Shown here: positions 15,260-23,841 of the stretch, in pieces
Position numbering within the stretch: position 1 is the first letter of the stretch
How the letters are laid out: each line of letters begins with the position of its first letter
Source: Aeromicrobium ginsengisoli
GTDB lineage: Bacteria; Actinomycetota; Actinomycetes; Propionibacteriales; Nocardioidaceae
Direction: 5' to 3'
Length of the DNA stretch: 64,000 nucleotides
Assembly: GCF_004134905.2 (NCBI RefSeq)
Contig: NZ_SDPQ02000002.1
Span: 868,001-932,000 of the forward strand
Program-made: the position numbers and the translations under genes
The notes under the pieces: model-generated
Seen by the model: the letters and a program-made list of their open reading frames with translations, nothing else
Told to the model about the DNA's origin: nothing
The model's database searches: none

Positions 15260-16456
15260 CTAGCTCGTCTTCTCCTCGACGGCTTCGTCGGCGTCGTCCT
15301 CGGCGGCAGCAGGCTCTTCGGCCTTCGCCTCCGCAGGTGCCTCAGCCTTGGGCTCGGCCGGGGCGGCCTTCTCCTCAGCCTTGGGCTCGGCCTTGACCTT
15401 GTCATCGTCCTTGACGACGGCGCTCGGTGCGAACGTCGAGACGATGTCACGCAGCTGGCCCATCTGCGCCATGATGCCGTCGCGCTTGCGCTGCAGCTCC
15501 TCGACCTCGGCCCGCAGGACCCGGGTCTGACGCTCGGCGTCGGTCGTGGCGCTGACCCGGATGTGCTGGGCCTCGGCGCTCGCACCGGAGACCAGCTGCG
15601 AAGCCTCGGCCTTGGCGTTGTCGAGCAGGCGGGCGGCCTCGGCGCTCGCGGCGTCGCGAGCCTTGGCGGCCTGGTCCATGATGTCGCGGGCCCGGTCGTC
15701 AGCGGCCTTGGCGCGGGTCTCGGCGTCCTTGACGAGCTTGGCGGTCTGCTCGGTCGCCGACGCGTGGTTCTCGGACGCCTCGCGGGCGAGACGCTCCTTC
15801 TCGACGGCCAGTACACGGCGGGCCTCAGTGACCTCACGGTCGGCCGCGGCGCGGGCCTGCTCGACCTCGCGCGTCGCACCGAGACGCATGTTCTGGGCGT
15901 CCTGGTCGGCGGCGAGCTTGACCTGGGCGGCCTCGCGCTCGGCGTGAGCGCGCAGGTCCTCGGTGTGGGCGATCGCGTCGGCATGCATCGCCTCGGCGTC
16001 CTCGAGGAGCTGCTTGCGCTTCTCCTCGAGCTCGATGACGGCGCGACCGCGCAGCTCCTCGGCCTCGTGGTTGGCGGTGGCGCGAACGATCGCTGCCTCC
16101 TCCTCGGCCTTCTTGACGAGCTCGTCGGCCTCGCGCACGGCGCGGTTGCGGACGTCCTCGGCCTCCTGCTCGGCGAGGCCGAGCAGCTGGGCGGCGTGGT
16201 TGCCGAGGCCGGTGTAGCTCGGCTTCTCGACAGCCTCGACCCGATCCTTGAGCTTCTCGATCAGGTCGCGGAGGTTCTCGTTCTCGGACTGGACGGCCTT
16301 GAGGCTGTCGGCGGCCTTCTGGAACTCGGCAGACTGCGTGCGGACCCAGGCGTCGACGGCGTCACTGTCGTAGCCGCCGCGGCGCGCGAGCGGGAAGGAA
16401 GCGTCGCCGGACTTCTCGGCGGCGTCGAAGATGGACAATCCGGACTGGTCGGACAT
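15260..16456 (-). CDS. DivIVA/Scy-like coiled-coil protein
   Basis: A 398-residue protein that is almost all coiled coil. A short DivIVA-like N-terminus (F-P-L-A-R-R-G-G-Y-D-S-D-A-V-D-A-W) precedes a heptad region through about residue 330, then an Ala/Glu/Lys/Pro-rich acidic tail (repeated A-E-P-K-A-E-like units). Such proteins organise polar growth with DivIVA in actinobacteria (FilP and Scy in Streptomyces). As I recall, scy also lies near epimerase, thiolase and meaB genes in Streptomyces, which fits this neighbourhood. Confidence 0.8.
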   Translation of the reverse strand: MSDQSGLSIFDAAEKSGDASFPLARRGGYDSDAVDAWVRTQSAEFQKAADSLKAVQSENENLRDLIEKLKDRVEAVEKPSYTGLGNHAAQLLGLAEQEAEDVRNRAVREADELVKKAEEEAAIVRATANHEAEELRGRAVIELEEKRKQLLEDAEAMHADAIAHTEDLRAHAEREAAQVKLAADQDAQNMRLGATREVEQARAAADREVTEARRVLAVEKERLAREASENHASATEQTAKLVKDAETRAKAADDRARDIMDQAAKARDAASAEAARLLDNAKAEASQLVSGASAEAQHIRVSATTDAERQTRVLRAEVEELQRKRDGIMAQMGQLRDIVSTFAPSAVVKDDDKVKAEPKAEEKAAPAEPKAEAPAEAKAEEPAAAEDDADEAVEEKTS

Positions 16457-16579
16457 GCTGTTCCCATTCGTGAAAGAGAGGGGTTGTCAGGTGTGGGGTC
16501 CACCATACCCGCCGGAAAGGCGCATCGACACGGCCGATCCGGCCCCACCCAGGGGACCGGGCCGGCCGTACGGACGAGG

Positions 16580-16685
16580 CCTCAGACCCCTCGGCAGTGC
16601 CGACGTGTTCCTCGGGTCTTCGTTCCTCAGACCCCTCGGGCAGTGCCGACGTGTTCCTCGGGTCTTCGTTCCTCAGACCCCTCGG
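16580..16685. repeat. 45/46-bp tandem repeat derived from the ccr 3' end
   Basis: Two nearly identical units (16580-16624, 45 bases; 16625-16670, 46 bases, one extra G) plus a third partial unit (16671-16685) that overlaps the ccr stop. Each unit starts CCTCAGACCCCTCGG, the sequence encoding the last residues and stop of Ccr, and contains AGACCC ... GGGTCT complementary arms. The array fills most of the gap between ccr and the coiled-coil gene and could be a multiplied terminator. Confidence 0.85.
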
Positions 16686-18010
16686 AACCTGTTGATCTTG
16701 TCGATGTGCAGCGCGCGCTTCTCGGCGTCGCGGACTCCGAGGCCCTCCTCGGGAGCGAGGCACAGCACGCCGACCTTGCCCTGGTGCAGGTTGTGGTGCA
16801 CGTCGAGCGCCGCCTGGCCGGTCTCGGCGAGGGGATAGACGCGGGAGACCGTGGGGTGGATGAGCCCCTTGTCGATCAGCTTGTTGGCCTCCCACGACTC
16901 GCGGTAGTTGGCGAAGTGCGAGCTGACGATCCGTTTGAGGTTCATCCACAGGTAGCGGTTGTCGTACTGGTGCATGTAGCCGGACGTCGAGGCGCAGGTC
17001 ACGATCGTGCCGCCCTTGCGCGCGACGTAGACGCTGGCGCCGAACGTCTCGCGACCCGGGTGCTCGAACACGATGTCGGGGTCGTCGCCGCCGGTGAGCT
17101 CACGGATCTTCTTGCCGAAGCGCTGCCACTCCTTGGGGTCCTGGGTGTTCTCGTCCTTCCAGAACTTGTAGCCCTCGGCGGAGCGATCGATGACGAGCTC
17201 GGCGCCCATCTTGCGGACGATCTCGGCCTTCTCAGGCGAGGAGACGACGCACACCGGCGTCGCGCCACCGTTGAGCGCGAACTGCGTCGCGTACGAGCCG
17301 AGGCCACCGGAGGCGCCCCAGATCAGCACCGTGTCGCCCTGCTTCATGTTGGCGCCGTTGGTGGACACGAGCTGCCGGTACGCCGTGGAGTTGACGAGAC
17401 CGGGGCTCGCCGCCTCCTCCCACGTGAGGTGGTCGGGCTTGGGCATGAGCTGGTTGGCCTTGACGATCGCGAGCTCGGCGAGCCCGCCGAAGTTGGTCTC
17501 GAAGCCCCAGATGCGCTGCTCCGGGTCCATCATCGTGTCGTTGTGGCCGTCGGGTGCCTCGAGCTCGACCGACAGGCAGTGCGCGACGACCTCGCGGCCG
17601 GGCTTCCACTTGTTGACGCCGGGCCCGACCCGCAGCACGACGCCGGCGAGGTCGGAGCCGACCACGTGATAGGGCAGGTCGTGGCGCTTGGTGTACTCGC
17701 TCAGGCGGCCGTAGCGCTCGAGGAAGCCGAACGTCGAGACCGGCTCGAAGATCGAGGTCCAGACGGTGTTGTAGTTGATCGCGCTCGCCATGACGGCCAC
17801 GAGCGCCTCGCCGGGGGCGAGCTCGGGGATCGGTACGTCGTCGAGGTGCAGGCTCTTGCGCGGGTCCTTGTCGCGGCTCGCAAGGCCCTCGAACATGCCC
17901 GCCTCGTCCTTGTGGACCGTGATCCCCTTGTAGGTCTGGGGGGGCTCGATGGTCGCGAAGTCCTCGGAGGAGGTGTCGCCGGCCTGGATGGCATCAAGGA
18001 TGTTCTGCAC
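16673..18010 (-). CDS. ccr: crotonyl-CoA carboxylase/reductase
   Basis: A 445-residue MDR-superfamily enzyme that reductively carboxylates crotonyl-CoA with NADPH and CO2 to ethylmalonyl-CoA, the key step of the ethylmalonyl-CoA pathway and of extender-unit supply. The NADPH site is I-W-G-A-S-G-G-L-G (about 230-238). The CO2-pocket residues described for the Kitasatospora enzyme, N81, F170, E171 and H365, fall at exactly these positions here. Length and start (ATG 18010) are canonical. Its 3' end is the source of a tandem repeat. Confidence 0.96.
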   Translation of the reverse strand: MQNILDAIQAGDTSSEDFATIEPPQTYKGITVHKDEAGMFEGLASRDKDPRKSLHLDDVPIPELAPGEALVAVMASAINYNTVWTSIFEPVSTFGFLERYGRLSEYTKRHDLPYHVVGSDLAGVVLRVGPGVNKWKPGREVVAHCLSVELEAPDGHNDTMMDPEQRIWGFETNFGGLAELAIVKANQLMPKPDHLTWEEAASPGLVNSTAYRQLVSTNGANMKQGDTVLIWGASGGLGSYATQFALNGGATPVCVVSSPEKAEIVRKMGAELVIDRSAEGYKFWKDENTQDPKEWQRFGKKIRELTGGDDPDIVFEHPGRETFGASVYVARKGGTIVTCASTSGYMHQYDNRYLWMNLKRIVSSHFANYRESWEANKLIDKGLIHPTVSRVYPLAETGQAALDVHHNLHQGKVGVLCLAPEEGLGVRDAEKRALHIDKINRFRGV

Positions 18011-18053
18011 GTCATGGATCCTTCGGTTCGGGGGCGCGCGGGTTTCCGTGATG

Positions 18054-18067
18054 TTACTAAGCGTTAA
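18054..18067. promoter_or_regulatory. weak TTAC-N6-TTAA half-palindrome before ccr
   Basis: TTACTAAGCGTTAA keeps the left half and one-off right half of the TTAC-N6-GTAA motif and lies 44-57 bases upstream of the ccr start. It is the weakest member of the set and is listed for comparison. Confidence 0.25.
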
Positions 18068-18103
18068 CTTCCGCGGCTACGGCTTCGGGCTGTGATCCCC
18101 AAC

Positions 18104-18550
18104 TCAGTGCGATGCCGCGGGCTCGACGAGCTCGACCAGCACGCCGCCAGCATCCTTCGGGTGCACGAAGTTGACCCGCGAGTCGGACGTGCCGCGCTTG
18201 GGGTTGTCGTAGAGCAGCCGGACGCCGCGCTCCCGGAGGATCGCCGAGACGGCCTCGATGTCGGCAACGCGATAGGCGAGCTGTTGGATGCCCTGGCCGT
18301 TGCGGGCGAGGAACTTGGCGATCGTCGACTCGTCGCTGAGCGGCGCGAGCAGCTGGATGCGCTGGTCGGAGTCGCCGACGGCGAGCATCGCCTCGCGTAC
18401 GCCCTGCTCCTCGTTGATCTCCTCGTGGACCGAGTGCAGGCCGAACGTCGAGGCGTAGAACTCCAGGGCGTCGTCGAGGTCCGGGACCGCGATGCCGACG
18501 TGGTCGATCGCGAGGAGGAGGTGGTCGGGGACGAGGGGGCTGTCGGGCAT
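18104..18550 (-). CDS. mce: methylmalonyl-CoA/ethylmalonyl-CoA epimerase
   Basis: A 148-residue vicinal-oxygen-chelate enzyme that interconverts the 2R and 2S forms of methylmalonyl- or ethylmalonyl-CoA, needed between Ccr/propionyl-CoA carboxylase and the B12 mutases. It shows paired beta-alpha-beta modules with I-D-H-V-G-I-A-V-P-D-L, R-I-Q-L-L-A-P and the C-terminal G-V-L-V-E-L-V-E metal ligand. The start is M-P-D-S-P (ATG 18550); a longer frame to 18643 lacks homology. It is divergent from the thiolase. Confidence 0.92.
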   Translation of the reverse strand: MPDSPLVPDHLLLAIDHVGIAVPDLDDALEFYASTFGLHSVHEEINEEQGVREAMLAVGDSDQRIQLLAPLSDESTIAKFLARNGQGIQQLAYRVADIEAVSAILRERGVRLLYDNPKRGTSDSRVNFVHPKDAGGVLVELVEPAASH

Positions 18551-18617
18551 GGACACGAGGGTATGGCACCGGGACGGCAGTGTGGCGTGATCCATCGCAC
18601 AGAACGGCACACCGACG

Positions 18618-18631
18618 TTACCTCTGAGTAA
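18618..18631. promoter_or_regulatory. TTAC-N6-GTAA palindrome between epimerase and thiolase
   Basis: TTACCTCTGAGTAA lies 51 bases before the thiolase ATG and 68 bases upstream of the epimerase start, well placed to control both divergent genes. The core equals that before meaA. Confidence 0.5.
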
Positions 18632-18681
18632 AGTGGAGATCACGGTCTTTTCGAAGACGTGATCTTGCGAAGGAGCAACCC

Positions 18682-19872
18682 ATGACCCAGTCCGTGATCG
18701 TCGCCGGTGCGCGCACCCCGATCGGCCGCCTCCTCGGTGGCCTGAAGACCCTGTCGGGCTCGGACCTCGGTGGTCTGGCCATCAAGGGCGCCCTGGAGAA
18801 GGCCGGCGTGACCGGTGACCAGGTCGACTACGTGATCATGGGCCAGGTGCTCGGCGCCGGAGCCGGCCAGGTGCCGGCCCGCCAGGCCGCGTTCAAGGGC
18901 GGCATCCCGCTGACGACGCCGTCGATCACGATCAACAAGGTGTGCCTGTCGGGCATCAACGCGATCGCGCTCGCCGACCAGCTGATCCGCGCCGGCGAGC
19001 ACGAGATCATCGTCGCCGGCGGCCAGGAGTCGATGACCCAGGCGCCGCACATGCTGCTGGGCTCGCGTGAGGGCACCAAGTACGGCGACACCAAGCTCAC
19101 CGACCACATGGCGTACGACGGACTGTGGGACGCGCTGACGGACCAGGCGATGGGCGGACTCACCGAGCAGATCAACGCCGACGGCACCAAGTTGACCCGC
19201 GAGGAGCAGGACGCGTTCAGCGCCCGCTCGCACCAGCTCGCCGCGACGGCACAGAAGAACGGCGTGTTCGACGACGAGATCGTCCCGGTCGAGATCCCGC
19301 AGCGCAAGGGCGATCCGATCGTCATCAGTGCCGACGAGGGCGTCCGCGGTGACACCACGGTCGAGTCGCTCGGCAAGCTGCGCCCCGCCTTCAGCAAGGA
19401 CGGCACCATTACGGCCGGCTCCGCCAGCCAGATCTCCGACGGTGCAGCTGCGGTCGTCGTCATGAGCAAGGCCAAGGCCGAGGAGCTCGGCCTGTCGTGG
19501 ATCGCCGAGATCGGCGCCGCCGGCGTCGTCGCCGGCCCCGACTCCAGCCTGCAGCTGCAGCCCGCCAACGCGATCGCGAAGGCTGCCGCCAAGGAGGGCA
19601 TCGAGGTCAGCGACATCGACTTGTTCGAGCTCAACGAGGCGTTCGCCGCAGTCGGCATCGAGAGCACCCGTGCGATGGGCATCTCCGAGGACAAGGTCAA
19701 CGTCAACGGTGGCGCCATCTCGCTGGGCCACCCGATCGGTGCCAGCGGCGCCCGCATCGTCCTGCACCTCGCCCTCGAGCTGGGCCGCCGTGGTGGCGGC
19801 ATCGGCGCGGCTGCGCTGTGCGGTGGCGGCGGCCAGGGCGACGCCCTGATCATCCGCGTCCCCCAGAAGTAG
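18682..19872 (+). CDS. acetyl-CoA C-acetyltransferase (acetoacetyl-CoA thiolase)
   Basis: A 396-residue thiolase II that condenses two acetyl-CoA to acetoacetyl-CoA, the entry to the ethylmalonyl-CoA pathway and to poly-hydroxybutyrate. The nucleophile is C88 (N-K-V-C-L-S-G), with H350 (G-H-P-I-G-A-S-G) and C380 (A-L-C-G-G-G-G-Q-G) completing the site. AAGGAGC lies 7 bases before ATG 18682. meaB begins 10 bases after its stop, so the two form an operon. Confidence 0.95.
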   Translation: MTQSVIVAGARTPIGRLLGGLKTLSGSDLGGLAIKGALEKAGVTGDQVDYVIMGQVLGAGAGQVPARQAAFKGGIPLTTPSITINKVCLSGINAIALADQLIRAGEHEIIVAGGQESMTQAPHMLLGSREGTKYGDTKLTDHMAYDGLWDALTDQAMGGLTEQINADGTKLTREEQDAFSARSHQLAATAQKNGVFDDEIVPVEIPQRKGDPIVISADEGVRGDTTVESLGKLRPAFSKDGTITAGSASQISDGAAAVVVMSKAKAEELGLSWIAEIGAAGVVAGPDSSLQLQPANAIAKAAAKEGIEVSDIDLFELNEAFAAVGIESTRAMGISEDKVNVNGGAISLGHPIGASGARIVLHLALELGRRGGGIGAAALCGGGGQGDALIIRVPQK

Positions 19873-19882
19873 TCCCCAGACG

Positions 19883-20845
19883 GTGAGCCGAGGCAGCCGC
19901 GCCATTCCCGTCGCCGAGCTCGTGGAACGTGCACGAGCCGGCGAGGCCCGGGCCGTGGCGCGGCTGATCTCGTTGGTCGAGGACCGCTCACCGGCACTGC
20001 GCGAGGTCAGCGCCGCGCTGACGCCGCACACGGGGTCGGCGCACATCGTCGGCATCACGGGCTCACCGGGCGTCGGCAAGTCGACATCGACCTCGGCACT
20101 CGTCAACGCGCTGCGGGCCCAGGGCAAGCGGGTCGGCGTGCTCGCGGTCGACCCGTCGTCGCCGTTCTCCGGCGGTGCGCTGCTCGGCGACCGCGTACGC
20201 ATGCAGGACCATGCGACCGACGACGGCGTCTACATCCGCTCGATGGCCAGCCGCGGCCACCTCGGCGGGTTGTCCGCCTCCGCGCCTCAGGCTCTTCGGG
20301 TGCTGGACGCCGCCGGCTGTGACGTCGTGCTGGTCGAGACTGTCGGGGTGGGGCAGTCCGAGGTGGAGATCGCCGGCCTCGCCGACACGACGCTCGTCCT
20401 GCTGGCCCCTGGCATGGGTGACGGCATCCAGGCGGCCAAGGCCGGCATCCTCGAGATCGGTGACCTCTTCGTCGTCAACAAGGCTGATCGCGACGGGGCG
20501 GAGGCGACGCGGCGGGAGCTGCGCTCGGTCATCGCGATGACCGACCGGGCCGACGGGGCCTGGAAGCCGCCGATCATCCTGACCGTCGCGACCAAGGGCG
20601 AGGGCGTCGACGAGGTCGCGGAGCAGATCGCCGCCCACCGCACGCATCTCGGTGAGTCCGGGGAGCTGAGGCGCCGCCGGCTCGCGCGGCTGCGCCGTGA
20701 GATCGAGGCGCTGGCCCTGACCGAGGTGCAGTCGAGGTTCGCCGGCCTGTCGGGCGACGCCCGCCTCGACACGCTCGCCGAGCAGGTCCTGTCCGGTGAG
20801 ACCGACCCGTTCGCCGCCGCCGACACGCTCGTCGAGCACGTCTGA
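19883..20845 (+). CDS. meaB: methylmalonyl-CoA mutase-associated GTPase MeaB
   Basis: A 320-residue G3E-family P-loop GTPase that gates cofactor loading and protects adenosylcobalamin mutases from inactivation. Walker A is G60-S-P-G-V-G-K-S-T; a D-P-S-S-P-F-S-G-G-A-L-L-G-D-R switch segment, the E-T-V-G-V-G-Q-S-E motif and N-K-A-D (near 199) follow. GTG start, 10 bases after the thiolase stop. Its client here is probably the ethylmalonyl-CoA mutase at 1456. Confidence 0.95.
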   Translation: MSRGSRAIPVAELVERARAGEARAVARLISLVEDRSPALREVSAALTPHTGSAHIVGITGSPGVGKSTSTSALVNALRAQGKRVGVLAVDPSSPFSGGALLGDRVRMQDHATDDGVYIRSMASRGHLGGLSASAPQALRVLDAAGCDVVLVETVGVGQSEVEIAGLADTTLVLLAPGMGDGIQAAKAGILEIGDLFVVNKADRDGAEATRRELRSVIAMTDRADGAWKPPIILTVATKGEGVDEVAEQIAAHRTHLGESGELRRRRLARLRREIEALALTEVQSRFAGLSGDARLDTLAEQVLSGETDPFAAADTLVEHV

Positions 20846-20920
20846 GCGCATTTCTCGACGGAATGCCGGTCCCCGGCGCGCCTTCACGGCTGGGCGGAGG
20901 GACTTCGACACAATGGCGAT

Positions 20921-21079
20921 GTGCTCAAGAAGGTCTTCCTCCTGCTGCTCGTCGGCTTCGCGATCTACTACCTGCTGTCGACCCCGGACGATGCTGCCGA
21001 GTTCGTGAGCAGCGCGTTCAGCGGCATCATGGACGCCTTCCAGCAGGTCGGCGTGTTCTTCAACGAGCTCGTCAACTAG
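20921..21079 (+). CDS. small membrane-anchored protein (52 aa)
   Basis: A GTG-start frame: V-L-K-K, one membrane helix (about residues 5-19), then an amphipathic segment (A-E-F-V-S-S-A-F-S-G-I-M-D-A-F) ending N-E-L-V-N. GGCGGAGGGA lies upstream at reasonable distance (about 20892-20901), and the PH-domain gene begins 7 bases after its stop. The function is unknown; co-transcription with the membrane PH-domain protein is likely. Confidence 0.6.
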   Translation: MLKKVFLLLLVGFAIYYLLSTPDDAAEFVSSAFSGIMDAFQQVGVFFNELVN

Positions 21080-21086
21080 GTCCCTG

Positions 21087-21635
21087 ATGCTGCGGGCGCT
21101 GCTCGACCGGTTGCCTGATCAGGAGATCGACAGCCATCTCCTCGCCGAAGAGGGCGAGGCGGTGATCGATCTCGTACGTCACCACGGCATCGTGTTCTGG
21201 AAGCCGGTCGCCGAGGTCGTCGGCACTGTCGTGCTGTGGATCCTGGCCATCATCGGCCCGATTCAGCTCGGCTGGGTGTTCATCGTCGGCGGACTGGCCC
21301 TCCTGGTGCACGCCGCCTATCTCGCGATGCGCGAGCGCCGCGACGTCTTCGTCGTCACCAACATGCGGGTCTTCAGGGCGACCGGGGTGTTCTCGGTCCG
21401 TATCGCCACGATGCCGATCACCCGCATCCTCGACATCACGGTCGAGAAGCCGCTGCTCGGGCGCATGCTCGGCTACGGCCACTTCATCTTCGAGTCCGCG
21501 GCGCAGGCCCAGGGCCTGCGCCACATCCGCTACATCGGCGATCCCGATGCTCGTGACCTCACCATCCAGCGAGTCGTACAGCGCTCGGGTCTGCGCGGCC
21601 GCACGATGGAACAACGCCTCCTCGAAGGGAGCTGA
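21087..21635 (+). CDS. bacterial PH-domain membrane protein
   Basis: A 182-residue protein with a cytoplasmic start, two membrane helices (about residues 45-62 and 66-82) and a bacterial pleckstrin-homology-like domain (R-R-D-V-F-V-V-T-N-M-R-V-F through D-I-T-V-E-K-P). This layout matches actinobacterial PH domain-containing membrane proteins of unknown role. It follows the small membrane protein by 7 bases. Confidence 0.8.
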   Translation: MLRALLDRLPDQEIDSHLLAEEGEAVIDLVRHHGIVFWKPVAEVVGTVVLWILAIIGPIQLGWVFIVGGLALLVHAAYLAMRERRDVFVVTNMRVFRATGVFSVRIATMPITRILDITVEKPLLGRMLGYGHFIFESAAQAQGLRHIRYIGDPDARDLTIQRVVQRSGLRGRTMEQRLLEGS

Positions 21636-21691
21636 CCGGCACCCAGGCCGTCACCCGCCACCGTCTTCGCGCCAGTTCATACACTGGGCGC

Positions 21692-22597
21692 ATGAACTTC
21701 TCGCGCCCCGGCGCCATCGACCTCTCCGCGCTGAAGCAGCCGCCGGCCCGCCCGGGCCAGCCCGCCGCCGGCGGTGGCTCGTACGTCGTCGACATCACCG
21801 AGCAGAACTTCCAGACCGCGGCCCTCCAGGCCTCGATGGACCACGTCGTCGTGCTGAGCCTCTGGTCGCCGCGTTCGCCGCAGAGCGAGAGCTTCAACGC
21901 GATGCTGGGTGCCCTCGTGTCGCAGTACGCCGGACAGATCGTCCTGGCGCAGGTCGACATCGACGCCAACCCGGCGATCGCCCAGGCGCTCCAGGCGCAG
22001 GCCGTGCCGCTTGTCGTCGGCCTCGTGAAGGGCCAGCCCGTCCCGCTGTTCCAGGGCACCGTCGAGGAGGCGGAGGCACGTCGCTACTTCGACGAGCTGG
22101 TCAACGTCGCAGCCCAGAACGGCGTCACGGGCCGGGCCCAGCCCGCGGGTGAGGCAGCCGAACCGGCCGAGCCGGAGGAGGCCGAGGATCCCCGGTTCGC
22201 CGCAGCGGACGAGGCGTTCGCCGCCGGTGACTTCGACACCGCGGTCGCGGAGTACGAGAAGCTGCAGGCGCAGTATCCGGCCGACTCCGAGATCTCCGAG
22301 CGGCTCGCGGGCGTCAAGCTGCTCGCCCGCACGCAGGGCGTCGACCTGCAGGCTGCCCGCAAGGCTGCCGCCGACGCACCAGACGACCTGGAGGCCCAGA
22401 TGCTCGTCGCCGACCTCGACGTGAGCGGCGGTCACGTCGACGACGCGTTCGACCGGCTGATCGGGCTCGTGAAGCGCAAGGCCGGTGATGACCGCGAGCT
22501 CGTGCGCCAGCGACTGCTCGACCTCTTCACGGTCGTCGGCACCGCCGACCCGCGGGTCGCGACGGCCCGCCGCGCTCTCGCGTCAGCACTTTTCTGA
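21692..22597 (+). CDS. YbbN/CnoX-like thioredoxin-fold TPR protein
   Basis: A 301-residue protein with a thioredoxin-fold domain (about 30-135) and C-terminal tetratricopeptide-type helices (about 165-300), the layout of the co-chaperone YbbN/CnoX. The redox motif position reads W-S-P-R-S-P instead of W-C-x-x-C, so it cannot do disulfide exchange; this loss is usual in actinobacterial members. It likely acts as a folding helper. Confidence 0.85.
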   Translation: MNFSRPGAIDLSALKQPPARPGQPAAGGGSYVVDITEQNFQTAALQASMDHVVVLSLWSPRSPQSESFNAMLGALVSQYAGQIVLAQVDIDANPAIAQALQAQAVPLVVGLVKGQPVPLFQGTVEEAEARRYFDELVNVAAQNGVTGRAQPAGEAAEPAEPEEAEDPRFAAADEAFAAGDFDTAVAEYEKLQAQYPADSEISERLAGVKLLARTQGVDLQAARKAAADAPDDLEAQMLVADLDVSGGHVDDAFDRLIGLVKRKAGDDRELVRQRLLDLFTVVGTADPRVATARRALASALF

Positions 22598-22701
22598 GCG
22601 ACGCGGCGCTGGACGTATCGCTCCACCTGTCCGAGCGCGGGCTCGATGCCCGATAGGCTCGCGGCGGCGTCAGTCGTTGGTGCCCAAGAGGGAGTGTGGA
22701 C

Positions 22702-23841
22702 ATGCGGACGAGGCTGAGTTGGGCACTTGGCGTGCTCGGCGTCGTCATCGCGGTCCTCGGTCTCGCGGTCATGATCAAGCTCGGCCCTGACAGCCGGTTC
22801 TCCACGGGACCCCACCCGATCGACACCGACGGCATCGCGATCGTCACCCAGCCCAAGGTCATCTCGTGGACCGGCGTCAAGGTCGACATCCTCGCCGAGG
22901 TGCCGGTCCGCAAGCCGGTGTTCGTCGGTCTCGCCAACAGCGTCGACATCGAGAACTACGTCGGCAAGACCCAACGGCTCGAGGTCACCGGATTCCACAC
23001 GCCGTGGGACCTCAAGACCCGTGAGGTCAAGGGAAAGCCCAATCTGCCGGGTGCGCCCACCGCCCTCGACTGGTGGATCGACCAGTCCGCCGGGCTCGGT
23101 GGCGCCAGCATCAGCACGGAGCTGCCCGACGAGACGGTCTCGGTCGCGATCCTCTCGGTCGGCTCGACCAACCTGTCGGGTGTCGAGGTCACGGTGGCCT
23201 ATGGCATCGAGGGAGGGTTCTACAAAGGCCTGGCGTTGCTGCTGCTCGGGCTCGCCGGGGTCTGGGCCAGCTGGTGGCTCCGACACGACGCCGGACCACT
23301 GCTCGCCGGCACCCATGACGAGGAAGGCCCGATCATCGAGGAAGAAGTCGTGTACGTCTATGTCGACGAGGATGGCGTCGAGCATCAGGTGTCGGCGGAG
23401 GAGGCCGAGGCGTACGACGTGGTCGAGGAGACCGTCGAGGTCGTCGAGGCAGAGCCCGAGGTCGAGCCTGTCCAGGAGGCAGAGGTCGTCGAGCCGGCGG
23501 TCGAGCCCGAGCCGGTCGCGCCGCGGATCCCTGGAGTCCTGACGGCGGCAGAGATCGCCGCCGGCGCGATGCCGGAGCCCGTGGTCATACCGGAGCCGGA
23601 ACCCGAGCCCGAGCCCGTGCCGGAGCCAGAGCCGGAGCCGGAACCGGAGCCCGAGCCCGTGCCGGAACCCGTGCCGGAGCCCGAGCTCGTGCCGGAACCC
23701 GTGCCGGAGCCCGAGCCCGAGCCGGAACCCGAGCAGCGCGTGGTCTATGTCTTCGTCGACGAGGACGGCGTCGAGCACGAGGTCAGCGAGGACGAGCTCG
23801 GCGACTTCGAGCTCGTCGACGAAGACGAGGAGGAGACGTGA
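22702..23841 (+). CDS. membrane protein with Glu-Pro repeat tail
   Basis: A 379-residue protein: an N-terminal membrane helix (about 8-26), an extracytoplasmic domain (to about 170), a second helix (about 175-192), then a long acidic cytoplasmic tail. The tail holds the motif [15 protein letters not shown], a run of E-P dipeptides (coding 23572-23740) and a second copy [15 protein letters not shown] at the C-terminus. No family is recognised. AAGAGGGA favours ATG 22702 over GTG 22696. It overlaps the next lipoprotein gene by 4 bases. Confidence 0.75.
   Translation: MRTRLSWALGVLGVVIAVLGLAVMIKLGPDSRFSTGPHPIDTDGIAIVTQPKVISWTGVKVDILAEVPVRKPVFVGLANSVDIENYVGKTQRLEVTGFHTPWDLKTREVKGKPNLPGAPTALDWWIDQSAGLGGASISTELPDETVSVAILSVGSTNLSGVEVTVAYGIEGGFYKGLALLLLGLAGVWASWWLRHDAGPLLAGTHDEEGPIIEEEVVYVYVDEDGVEHQVSAEEAEAYDVVEETVEVVEAEPEVEPVQEAEVVEPAVEPEPVAPRIPGVLTAAEIAAGAMPEPVVIPEPEPEPEPVPEPEPEPEPEPEPVPEPVPEPELVPEPVPEPEPEPEPEQRVVYVFVDEDGVEHEVSEDELGDFELVDEDEEET

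Noticed and set aside
16580..16685. CRISPR array
   Set aside because: The units are directly tandem without unique spacers and derive from the ccr end.
15563..18067. Plus-strand frame of 834 codons over the coiled-coil and ccr genes
   Set aside because: Antisense to two strong genes; the periodic Leu/Gly composition mirrors the coiled coil on the other strand.
23572..23740. Simple-sequence DNA repeat or CRISPR-like array
   Set aside because: The periodic GAGCCCGAGCCGGAA-type sequence is in frame and encodes Glu-Pro dipeptides in a membrane protein; there are no spacers.
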